In this document: in pieces, positions 31,022-37,881 of the stretch | Layout: each line of letters begins with the position of its first letter | Position numbering within the stretch: the first letter of the stretch is position 1 | Assembly: GCA_900319635.1 (NCBI GenBank) | Contig: ONPF01000016.1 | Span: 1-40,815 of the forward strand | Direction of reading: 5' to 3' | Source: an uncultured Eubacteriales bacterium | GTDB lineage: Bacteria; Bacillota; Clostridia; Oscillospirales; Oscillospiraceae | DNA: 40,815 nt | The notes under the pieces: model-generated | Databases searched by the model: none | The model's input: the letters and a program-made list of their open reading frames with translations, nothing else | Told to the model about the DNA's origin: nothing | Translations under genes and position numbers: made by a program

Positions 31022-31516
31022 CTATAGGCCGAAGACGAGATCGTCCCCGTCCAGCTCCGGCAGGAGCTGAAAGCCCAGGGAGGCATAAAGCCTCTGCGCA
31101 CGCTCGTTGTCTTTCTCCGTGGCCAGCTTGATGGGCTTTTCCGGATCTGCCGCTTTCAGGAGCCGGATCGCCAGCCGCGCCGCGGCTTTCCCGTAGCCCT
31201 TTCCCTGCTGCCCTTTGTCTATGAAATAGCCCCAGGAGTACGCGTCTCCTTCGCCCAGCCATGTGGCGAGGTTGATAAAGCCCACGGGTTCCCCCTGTTC
31301 GCTGCAGATCAGGCAGGGATAGTTATCCTCCGGGCACAGATAGGCTCTTCCGATAGAGAACCACGCGGGGTTCACCAGCTCCCTCTGCTCGTCGGTAAGC
31401 TGGCATTCATAGCATGCGTAGATCAGATCCTCTTCCGTCTCCAGCGGCCGGAAGCGGACACGGGAGCCGCCCCAACATGCAGCGTCAATCGCTTTCAATT
31501 CTTTTCGCAGCGCCAT
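31022..31516 (-). CDS. GNAT-family N-acetyltransferase
   Basis: 164 residues. The acetyl-CoA-binding region is DKGQQGKGYGKAAARLAIRL (the Q/RxxGxG/A motif), preceded by the core strand AYSWGYFI, and followed by LATEKDNERAQRLYASLGFQ, the usual last part of the fold (N-x-RAQRLYxxxGF). The acceptor cannot be told: such enzymes modify amino groups of small molecules or proteins. ATG 31516 has GGAGGT eight bases upstream; an in-frame upstream ATG at 31597 lacks such a site. Its neighbours on the same strand are an APH-like kinase and a P-loop protein, so resistance- or modification-type chemistry is possible. Confidence 0.82.
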   Translation of the reverse strand: MALRKELKAIDAACWGGSRVRFRPLETEEDLIYACYECQLTDEQRELVNPAWFSIGRAYLCPEDNYPCLICSEQGEPVGFINLATWLGEGDAYSWGYFIDKGQQGKGYGKAAARLAIRLLKAADPEKPIKLATEKDNERAQRLYASLGFQLLPELDGDDLVFGL

Positions 31517-31639
31517 GGAAGTACCTCCAGCTCTTTTTTTGCGGATACCGGCGCCGGTTTGCGGAGGCATCCGCCCCAAAATGATCTTGTTCCGCAATCA
31601 CGCGCTTTGCCGCCGACCAACGGTCGGCGCAGCGCTCCC

Positions 31640-32644
31640 TCAGCCCATGTACGCCGTAAAGTCGATGGGAGCGGTCAGCGCCTGCTCCGTCTCGTCGAGA
31701 CAGGTTTTGATCGCGCCGGGATCGTCCCCCGCCTTCTTCAGCGCCTCCACCCTGGTGTACCACAGCGGCTTCAGACAGCGGTACAGCATCAGCGCCGTAT
31801 CCTTTTCCAGCTGTGAAAAGCGATAGGATTCGGAGGCGATCTGCAGGGCCTTGCAGATCCCGGAGACGCCGTCGCTCTCCCGCATGAGGTAGTTGAGAAA
31901 AATCTCCCTGCCGCAGAGATTGAAATCATACACGCCGACGAATCTGCCCTTCTCATCCAGAAGGATATTGGAGGCGTTGAGATCGGCCTGGAACACAGAG
32001 CCGGGAAGCTTTCGATACACCGGCTCCAGCGCGGCCCTGTTCTCCGTCCAGAGCCGCCAGATCCGCTCGACCTGTTCTCTGTATTCGTCGGGCAGCGTGT
32101 CCGCATGATCCTTCCAGGCCAGGGCGTTTTCCAGCACTTCGTCCGTCTTGTCGCTGGGGCAGAAGGTTTCAAACAGGCAGTATGCCGAGGGATACGCCGT
32201 ATAGTCCAGATGCAGCGCGGCGATCCTGGCCGTCATGCGCCAAATGTCCCGCAGATAGCTGTCATACAGCGCTTCGTTCCGGCCGAAGTCCTCCGAGAAC
32301 CGGTCTCCGACAGGATGATATGGCGCAAATTCCTCGGCGTAGGCCGCGCACCTGTGCCCGCGGAACGGGACGAGAGGAAAGGCGCCGGTCTTGTCCCGGA
32401 AGATCCGGGGACAAAAATAGCCCAGCTTCCGATATTCCTCCACCGTCCTTTGCCAGACGGCGATCTTCTCGGGGAAGGTGAAATCATTGTCGGCGAGCTT
32501 GAGCACAACTTTGCCGCCCGCGGCTCTTTCCACGATAAAGGTCGCTCTGAAATCAGCGTCGCCCCGGCTGGTATCGATCTCGCGAACGGCGGCCGGTGTG
32601 CCGTCAAAAAACAGGGAAAACACGCTTTTGATCTCATCATCCAT
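31640..32644 (-). CDS. APH-like phosphotransferase family protein
   Basis: This 334-residue protein has the eukaryotic-kinase-like fold of aminoglycoside/choline phosphotransferases. The N-lobe has GKVVLKLADND (candidate ATP-binding Lys K49). The catalytic loop is QADLNASNILLD (219-230), where the usual HxD is QAD; D221 and N226 are kept, and D240 in VYDFNLCG serves as the metal-binding Asp. The His-to-Gln change is unlike most antibiotic kinases, so a different substrate is plausible. GGGAG precedes the start by ten bases. It starts 42 bases after the P-loop gene, suggesting one transcript. Confidence 0.78.
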   Translation of the reverse strand: MDDEIKSVFSLFFDGTPAAVREIDTSRGDADFRATFIVERAAGGKVVLKLADNDFTFPEKIAVWQRTVEEYRKLGYFCPRIFRDKTGAFPLVPFRGHRCAAYAEEFAPYHPVGDRFSEDFGRNEALYDSYLRDIWRMTARIAALHLDYTAYPSAYCLFETFCPSDKTDEVLENALAWKDHADTLPDEYREQVERIWRLWTENRAALEPVYRKLPGSVFQADLNASNILLDEKGRFVGVYDFNLCGREIFLNYLMRESDGVSGICKALQIASESYRFSQLEKDTALMLYRCLKPLWYTRVEALKKAGDDPGAIKTCLDETEQALTAPIDFTAYMG

Positions 32645-32686
32645 GTGATTATTCTCCCAAAATATTGACGTAAAAGCGGCTGCGCC

Positions 32687-33238
32687 TCAAAGCTGGAACG
32701 CTTCTTTGATGATCCTTGCAACCTCATCGGGCTCTTTGTCGGCGTTGTCGATCCTGAGATAGGGCGCAAAGGGAAACTCTCCCTCGCGGCTGACGCAGCG
32801 ATGCTTCCTGTCGTCGTCGATCAGACGCCGATTCGACGCCGCAAGATCCCGTTTGGAGGCCTTGTATTTCAGCCGGTTTTCCGTCCCGTTTCGTTCCAGT
32901 CTGATCTCCTGGGGCGCAATGAGCTCAACATAATAGAATTCTGTTCCGTAGGGCTTGAAAATCGACTTGACGTGCTCCAGATACTCCCATTCCGACGGCA
33001 TGTCGAAATCCATCATATAGGTAAAGATCATCCCGTAGCGATCGGACGCCGCAAAGTTCCGAAAGATCACTTCCCGCAGCTCGTCTCTGGTTTTCCCGTC
33101 GAATCTGCCAAAGATCTCGATGACGGGCTCGATGGTCATATGGTTGTGAAAGAGCCGCAAATCGGTGATCTTCATCAGCTCCTGGCCAACGGTCATTTTC
33201 CCTACCGCGGCGTCCCCGATCAGGAATAACAGTTTCAT
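32687..33238 (-). CDS. P-loop nucleotide kinase-like protein
   Basis: 183 residues. The Walker A loop is GDAAVGKMT (8-16) at the very N-terminus, followed by VGQELMKITDLRLFHNHMTI. A lid-like basic region occurs near 125-145 (RNGTENRLKYKASKRDLAAS). This layout fits small P-loop kinases related to shikimate or nucleotide kinases; from memory, GKMT followed by FHNHMT is typical of one uncharacterised Bacillota family, so the Met is not a defect. Substrate unknown. GGAGGTG precedes the ATG and a good promoter lies upstream, making this the first gene of the accessory cluster. Confidence 0.78.
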   Translation of the reverse strand: MKLLFLIGDAAVGKMTVGQELMKITDLRLFHNHMTIEPVIEIFGRFDGKTRDELREVIFRNFAASDRYGMIFTYMMDFDMPSEWEYLEHVKSIFKPYGTEFYYVELIAPQEIRLERNGTENRLKYKASKRDLAASNRRLIDDDRKHRCVSREGEFPFAPYLRIDNADKEPDEVARIIKEAFQL

Positions 33239-33270
33239 CGCGCACCTCCGAGCTTCTGTTTGTTAAGAGG

Positions 33271-33299
33271 ATTATAGCCCATTCTTTCGCTTTCTTCAA
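33271..33299 (-). promoter_or_regulatory. Promoter of the accessory cluster
   Basis: Minus-strand TTGAAG (33294-33299), a 17-base spacer and perfect TATAAT (33271-33276), about 33 bases before the P-loop gene. Confidence 0.7.
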
Positions 33300-33313
33300 G
33301 AACCCCGCCGCGC

Positions 33314-33528
33314 GGGCGAGAGAGGAGACTTGCTTGCATTTTGTTTTCCCTTGCGGGGGACGCTTTTCCCCTGTCATTGCGAACCGTAGGGACGACCATT
33401 GGTCGTCCGTCTGTCCACGCTGCGCCGAAATTCACGGACGAGCAATGCTCGTCCCTACGACGCGGCAATCCGTTTTCCCGGTGCGAGAGAGGAGACTTGT
33501 TTGCATTTTGTTTTCCCTTGCGGGGGAC
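33314..33528. repeat. Direct repeat carrying a fragment of the tRNA-Leu 3' end
   Basis: Two nearly identical blocks of about 48 bases (33314-33361 and 33480-33528) begin GCGAGAGAGGAGACTTG, the reverse complement of the tRNA-Leu acceptor/T-arm end. They continue with TTGCATTTTGTTTTCCC and TTGCGGGGGACG. The palindrome pair 33386-33458 lies between them. No gene is seen in the 427 bases from 33239 to 33665. Confidence 0.65.
33386..33458. repeat. Inverted pair of covarying palindromes
   Basis: 33386-33410 (GTAGGGACGAC, loop, GGTCGTCCGT) and 33434-33458 (ACGGACGAG, loop, GCTCGTCCCTAC) face each other. They are flanked by TCATTGCGA (33374-33382) and GGCAATCCG (33464-33472), the two halves of the short repeat that is uninterrupted at 9437-9465. 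Confidence 0.6.
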
Positions 33529-33603
33529 GGGAAAACAAAATCAATGAATTCGCCAGTGTTTGCACTGGCTCATGCAGGCCACCTATGTGGCCTGCGGACA
33601 TGA

Positions 33604-33688
33604 TTCAAGTCTCCATTCTCTCGCACCAAAGAAAAACACCCATCCGAACGGATGGGTGTTTTTCTTGGTGCGAGAGAGGAGACTTGAA
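33604..33688. repeat. Large inverted repeat made from the tRNA-Leu 3' end and its terminator
   Basis: Arms 33604-33646 and 33649-33688 pair over about 40 bases with a one-base and a two-base bulge. The right arm contains the T-arm and acceptor of the real tRNA gene. The left arm carries a copy of the same sequence in opposite orientation (TTCAAGTCTCC and CTCTCGCACCA). The centre is the terminator hairpin. Confidence 0.8.
33629..33665 (-). terminator. Intrinsic terminator of tRNA-Leu
   Basis: Stem AAAAACACCCATCCG / CGGATGGGTGTTTTT with a two-base centre, directly after the CCA end of the tRNA. It is symmetric and could act in both directions. Confidence 0.8.
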
Positions 33689-33750
33689 CTCCCACGTCGG
33701 TTGACACACGCCCCTCAAACGTGCCTGTCTACCTGTTCCAGCACTCTCGC
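33666..33750 (-). tRNA. tRNA-Leu (anticodon GAG)
   Basis: 85 bases with encoded CCA. Acceptor GCGAGAG/CTCTCGC with discriminator A; D-arm with GGTAGACAG; anticodon stem CACGT/GCGTG with loop TTGAGGG (anticodon GAG, reading CUC and CUU); a long variable arm (TGTC/GACG region) as expected for type II tRNA; T-arm GGGAG-TTCAAGT-CTCCT. A terminator follows immediately. Confidence 0.93.
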
Positions 33751-33822
33751 ATATAGCCGGTGCTCCGGCTCCATTGAAAGCCGTTTGCACCACATTGGCC
33801 TGCCACATTTAAGGCAAAGGCT

Positions 33823-33850
33823 ATTATAGCAGAGAAAAACCGTTTGTCAA
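33823..33850 (-). promoter_or_regulatory. Promoter of tRNA-Leu
   Basis: Minus-strand TTGACA (33845-33850), a 16-base spacer and TATAAT (33823-33828), both perfect. It predicts a 5' leader of about 65 bases before the mature tRNA. Confidence 0.75.
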
Positions 33851-33870
33851 GGATTATTTTTCGTTCACAA

Positions 33871-33899
33871 ACGGGGAACCGCATTTCGCGATTCCCCGT
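33871..33899 (-). terminator. Probable terminator after the ABC exporter genes
   Basis: ACGGGGAA/TTCCCCGT with an inner CGC/GCG pair. The minus-strand T-tract is weak (TTTGTG). A heptad tract of CTCAAAA units (33903-33933) lies between it and the stop codon. Confidence 0.45.
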
Positions 33900-33936
33900 C
33901 CTCTCAAAACTGAATACTCAAAACTCAAAACTCGTC

Positions 33937-35748
33937 TTACCCCAGCACGGAGTAGGTGGCCTCGTCCTCGTACTGGCGGGTGTAGAGCCGATAGTACACG
34001 CCCCGGGCGGCCATCAGCTCCTCGTGCCGGCCCTGCTCCACGATCTTGCCGTCCTTCACCACCAGGATCACGTCCGCATTGCGCACGGTGGAGAGCCGGT
34101 GGGCGATGACGATGGAGGTGCGGCCGCGGATGATGGTGTCGATGGCGGCCTGGATCTTCTGCTCTGTGATGGTGTCCACGGAGGCGGTGGCCTCGTCCAG
34201 CACCAGGATCCGGGGCTTGGCCAGGATCGCCCGGGCAAAGGAGATGAGCTGCTTTTCGCCGGTGGAGAGCATGTCGCCCCCCTCGCCCACGTCGGTGTCC
34301 AGGCCCTTCTCCAGCTTGGCCACCACGTCCTTGGCGCTCACCAACTCCAGCGCCCGGTCGATCTCCTCTTCCGTGGCGTCGGGGTTTCCGTAGAGAAGGT
34401 TCTCCCGCACGGTGCCGGAGAAGAGGTGGGGCGTCTGCAGCACATAGCCGATGGCGGAGTGGAGCCAGAGCTGGGAGCGCTCCCGGGCGTCCCGCCCGTC
34501 GATGAGCACACGGCCCTCGGTGGGCTCGTAGAAGCGGCAGATCAGATTGGCCAGGGTGGACTTGCCCGCGCCGGTCTCCCCCACGATGGCCAGATTGGTG
34601 CCGAAGGGGATGTCCAGATTGAAGTGCTCCAGGATCTTCTCGTCCCCGTCCGGGTACTGGAAGGACACGTCCTCGAAGCGGATGTCGCCCCGGATGGGCT
34701 CCCAGTTCTCCTTCTTGGGCTCAAAGCTGTCCCCGTAGAGGGCGATGACCTCGTCGCTGTCGTTCACGTCTGGCCTAGTATGCAGGAGCTTGGTGAGCCG
34801 TTCGATGTTCACCTGGGTGGTGATGAGATCGGAGATGGCGTCCACGATCCAGCGCACCGGCTCCATCATGCCCTGGGCGTAGGACATGAACATGGAGAAG
34901 GTGCCGATCTGGGTCTTGGCGATGACCCCGCCCTTCCAAAGCACGATGGCCAGGGCCAGGGAGGAGGCGAAGTTCATGGTCACGGCGAAGGCGCCCCGCA
35001 GCCGGGCGGCGCCCACGCTCTTGCGGCGCATGGCGGCGGTATCCTTCACGAAGGAGCGCTCCATTTTCTCCTCGATGACCAGGGTTTTGATGGTGCGGGC
35101 GCCGGTGATGCCCTCGTTGAAGTTGCCGGTGATCTGGGAGTTCAGCTCCCGGATCTCCCGGTTGGCCCGGGTGAGCTTCTTCTGGAACAGGGAGAAGAGC
35201 AGCACCGTCAGCGGCAGCACCGTCACCACCAGCAGGGCGAGCCGGGCATTGATGGCAAACATGACTACGATGGCGCCCACCACATAGCCGATCTGCCACA
35301 GGCTCTCCAGTACGGTCCAGGACACCAGCGATCCGATGCGCTGGGTGTCGGACATGACGCGGGAGTGGATGTAGCCCACGCTGTTCTGGTTGTAGTAGGA
35401 GAAGGACAGGGTCTGCAGGTGGCTGAAGGCCTTGTTGCGCAGATCCCGGTCCACCCCCACCTCGATGTGCATGCTGTACATGGCGGAGATGTAGTTGAAC
35501 ACCGCGCCGCCGCAGATGAGCGTGAGATAGAGGATCACGAACCACACGATGGTGTCCAGGGTCCCCTCGCCGATGAAGTGGTTCAGCGCATAGCGCTGGA
35601 AGAGGGGCACGCCGGTGTCCACCAGGCTGCCCACCAGGCTGCCCAGCACCAGGCCGAACATGGGCTTTTTGTATTTTTTCAGATAGGGTAGCACCTTGCC
35701 GATGCCGAAAAAGCGCAGGCTCGTCTGCCCGGAGGTCTCTTTTTTCAT
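33937..35748 (-). CDS. Heterodimeric ABC exporter subunit with canonical Walker B
   Basis: 603 residues: a six-helix type I exporter membrane domain (about 1-320), then an ATPase domain. Walker A is GETGAGKST, Walker B ILVLDEATASVDT with the catalytic Glu present, but the signature is LSTGEKQ rather than LSGGQ. Its partner, encoded just upstream with a four-base overlap, has the reverse pattern. Such paired half-transporters export drugs, lipids or peptides in Bacillota; substrate unknown. The start has GGAGGTG upstream, inside the end of the partner gene. Confidence 0.92.
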   Translation of the reverse strand: MKKETSGQTSLRFFGIGKVLPYLKKYKKPMFGLVLGSLVGSLVDTGVPLFQRYALNHFIGEGTLDTIVWFVILYLTLICGGAVFNYISAMYSMHIEVGVDRDLRNKAFSHLQTLSFSYYNQNSVGYIHSRVMSDTQRIGSLVSWTVLESLWQIGYVVGAIVVMFAINARLALLVVTVLPLTVLLFSLFQKKLTRANREIRELNSQITGNFNEGITGARTIKTLVIEEKMERSFVKDTAAMRRKSVGAARLRGAFAVTMNFASSLALAIVLWKGGVIAKTQIGTFSMFMSYAQGMMEPVRWIVDAISDLITTQVNIERLTKLLHTRPDVNDSDEVIALYGDSFEPKKENWEPIRGDIRFEDVSFQYPDGDEKILEHFNLDIPFGTNLAIVGETGAGKSTLANLICRFYEPTEGRVLIDGRDARERSQLWLHSAIGYVLQTPHLFSGTVRENLLYGNPDATEEEIDRALELVSAKDVVAKLEKGLDTDVGEGGDMLSTGEKQLISFARAILAKPRILVLDEATASVDTITEQKIQAAIDTIIRGRTSIVIAHRLSTVRNADVILVVKDGKIVEQGRHEELMAARGVYYRLYTRQYEDEATYSVLG

Positions 35749-37583
35749 GCCGACACCTCCTCTGCAGAGCCGGACTGGATCTCGCAGATCTTCTGGTAGA
35801 TCCCGCCGGCATGCTTCAGCTCCTCATGGGTGCCCAGCTCCGCGATGCGCCCGTGATCCAGCACCAGGATCTGATCCGCCTTGGAGAGGGTGGTGATCCG
35901 GTGGGAGATGAGGATGATGCTGGCGCTGCCGAAGCGGGCCTCCAAGGCGCTGCGGATCTTCGCGTCCGTCTCCGTATCCACGGCGGAGAGAGAGTCGTCA
36001 AAGATCATGATGGGAGTCTTGCCCGTCAGCGCCCGGGCGATGGCCGCCCGCTGCTTCTGGCCGCCGGAGAGCGTCACGCCCCGCTCGCCCACAAAGGTGT
36101 CGTAGCCCTTCTGGAAACTCTCCACCGTCTCGTCCAGGCAGGCGGCGGAGGCCGCCTCCCGGATGCGCTCCAGGGGCATGTGCTCCTCGGTGATGCCGAT
36201 ATTCTCCGCAATGGTGCGGGAGAAGAGATAGGGCTCCTGCAGCACCATGCCGATGTTCTGCCGCAGGTGCCGGGTCTCGATGTCCCGCAGATCCACGCCG
36301 CCGATGGTAATCCGGCCGCTGTCCTCCGGCAGCTGGTAGAGCTTATCCAGCAGGAGCATCATGGTGCTCTTGCCGCTGCCGGTGCCGCCCAGGATGCCCA
36401 GGGTGGTGCCGGCCTTCATGGTAAAGCTGATATCGTGGAGGATCTCCTGGCTGCCCTCGTAGGCGAAGGACACATGCTCAAAGGCGATGTCCCGATCCAG
36501 GGGCGGGGTCAGGGCCCTGCCGCTCTCCTTCTCCTCCTCGGCCCGCATGATGTAGGCCACCCGGTCGATGGAGACGCCGGCCTTGCTCATTTCCGAGATC
36601 ATGCGGCCCAGCATACGCACCGGCCAGGTCATGATGGCGCCGTAGCTGAGGAAGGCGATGTACTCGCCAGGCAGCATCTCGCCCCGGATGCAGAACCAGG
36701 AGCCGAAGACCACGATCAGCATGATCTGCAATCCGGAGAGCACGTCGCTCACGCTCCAGAAGCGGGACATGGGCCGCGCCAGCTTCATCCACAGGCCGGT
36801 GTAATATTCGTTCTGCTGCTCAAAACGGTCCTTCTCGTAGCGCTCCCGCCCGAAGGCCCGCACCACCCGCACGCCGGTGAGATTCTCCTGCGCCATGGCG
36901 GAGAGCTTGCCCTCGTTCTCATCGCAGTCCAGAAAGGCCGCGCCGATCTTCCGGTGGAACTGGAAGGAGCGCAGGATGATATAGGGCACCGGAGCCATGG
37001 CGACCAGGGTGAGCTTCCAGTTCATGCTCAGCATGAAGCCCAGGGACAGCGCCAGCAGCACCAGGATGCGGAAGATGGAGGTCATCTGCTCGGAAACGAA
37101 GCGCTTCATGGTGTCGATGTCCGAGGTGCAGCGCTGGATGATGTCGCCGGTGCGGTGCTTGGCGTGCCAGGCGTAGGGCAGGCGCTCGATATGGCCGAAG
37201 AGCCGATCCCGCATGGTTTTGGTCAGAGTCTCCGCCCCCTTGGTGTTGTAGACCCGGAAGCAATACTGGGCGATCACCTTCACCGCCGCCACGATCAGGA
37301 TGGCCGCGGCCATGATCCAGATATGCTCCGCCAGATAGGCGGTGCCTCCCGCCCATTTGATGGGCGCGTCCAGGAAAAAGGGGAGCTTCCCCTCCTTGCC
37401 GCCCAGCACATTGTCCACCGCCGCGCGGATGATCTGGGGGCTGACCATGTCCGCCAGGGCAGCAACGGCGGCGGAGATCATGCTGACGATGAAAAACAGC
37501 TTGCTCCCCTTCAGAAAGCGCCAGAGCAGCTGCCGCTGGAACGCCTTCTCTTCTTTTGTTTTTTTCTTCTTTTCTTCTTCCAT
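35745..37583 (-). CDS. Heterodimeric ABC exporter subunit with degenerate Walker B
   Basis: 612 residues. The N-terminus is Lys/Glu-rich (MEEEKKKKTKEEKAFQRQLL), followed by a six-helix membrane domain and an ATPase domain with Walker A GGTGSGKST and a canonical LSGGQKQR signature. In Walker B, IMIFDDSLSAVDT, the catalytic Glu is Asp. This fits the subunit that forms the non-hydrolysing ATP site in asymmetric exporters: its LSGGQ completes the active site of the 603-residue partner. The ribosome binding site is weak (GGGGA). The stop overlaps the partner's start (ATGA), so the two are translationally coupled. Confidence 0.92.
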   Translation of the reverse strand: MEEEKKKKTKEEKAFQRQLLWRFLKGSKLFFIVSMISAAVAALADMVSPQIIRAAVDNVLGGKEGKLPFFLDAPIKWAGGTAYLAEHIWIMAAAILIVAAVKVIAQYCFRVYNTKGAETLTKTMRDRLFGHIERLPYAWHAKHRTGDIIQRCTSDIDTMKRFVSEQMTSIFRILVLLALSLGFMLSMNWKLTLVAMAPVPYIILRSFQFHRKIGAAFLDCDENEGKLSAMAQENLTGVRVVRAFGRERYEKDRFEQQNEYYTGLWMKLARPMSRFWSVSDVLSGLQIMLIVVFGSWFCIRGEMLPGEYIAFLSYGAIMTWPVRMLGRMISEMSKAGVSIDRVAYIMRAEEEKESGRALTPPLDRDIAFEHVSFAYEGSQEILHDISFTMKAGTTLGILGGTGSGKSTMMLLLDKLYQLPEDSGRITIGGVDLRDIETRHLRQNIGMVLQEPYLFSRTIAENIGITEEHMPLERIREAASAACLDETVESFQKGYDTFVGERGVTLSGGQKQRAAIARALTGKTPIMIFDDSLSAVDTETDAKIRSALEARFGSASIILISHRITTLSKADQILVLDHGRIAELGTHEELKHAGGIYQKICEIQSGSAEEVSA

Positions 37584-37658
37584 GGTGTTTTCCCCGGCAA
37601 AAAGGCGGACGAGAGCCAGTTTGCCTTCAAAAAGTGGTTGTTTTCAGCCGCAAAACTG

Positions 37659-37664
37659 AGTATA
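37659..37664 (-). promoter_or_regulatory. Extended -10 element of the ABC exporter operon
   Basis: Minus-strand TGCTATACT about 76 bases before the start codon. No good -35 box is seen. The remainder of the 294-base gap up to asd holds the asd terminator and a tandem repeat. Confidence 0.5.
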
Positions 37665-37673
37665 GCATACCTT

Positions 37674-37710
37674 TTTACAAAAAGAAAGAGCGGATTTGGG
37701 GAATCCGCTC
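37674..37710 (-). terminator. Intrinsic terminator downstream of asd
   Basis: Minus-strand stem GAGCGGATT / AATCCGCTC (37688-37710) with a five-base loop, followed by TTTCTTTTTG. It lies about 170 bases after the asd stop, beyond the tandem repeat. Confidence 0.7.
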
Positions 37711-37755
37711 AACCAGTGGGAGATTCGCCTCTGCTCTTCTCTCTTCACGCTTCCC

Positions 37756-37881
37756 TTTTTCGCGGGCCGCCGAGGACGTCGGCCCCTACGGATTCTCTTT
37801 TTCGCGGGCCGCCGAGGGCGTCGGCCCCTGCGGATTCCCTTTTTCGCGGGCCGGTGAGGGCGTCGGCCCCTACGGATTCAC
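37756..37881 (-). repeat. Three tandem 42-bp units with a palindromic core
   Basis: Units at 37756-37797, 37798-37839 and 37840-37881, each TTTTTCGCGGGCC, a ten-base loop, CGGCCCCTRCGGATTC. The core arms GGGCCG/CGGCCC are constant and the loops vary (CCGAGGACGT, CCGAGGGCGT, GTGAGGGCGT). The asd stop codon (37878-37880) lies inside the last unit. Confidence 0.75.

Noticed and set aside
33604-33628. A second tRNA-Leu gene on the plus strand
   Set aside because: Only the T-arm and acceptor 3' strand are present; there is no D-arm, anticodon arm or 5' acceptor strand.
33314-33688. Prophage or integrative-element attachment site still in use
   Set aside because: tRNA-end repeats are present, but no integrase, excisionase or phage gene lies in the window, so only a scar is suggested.
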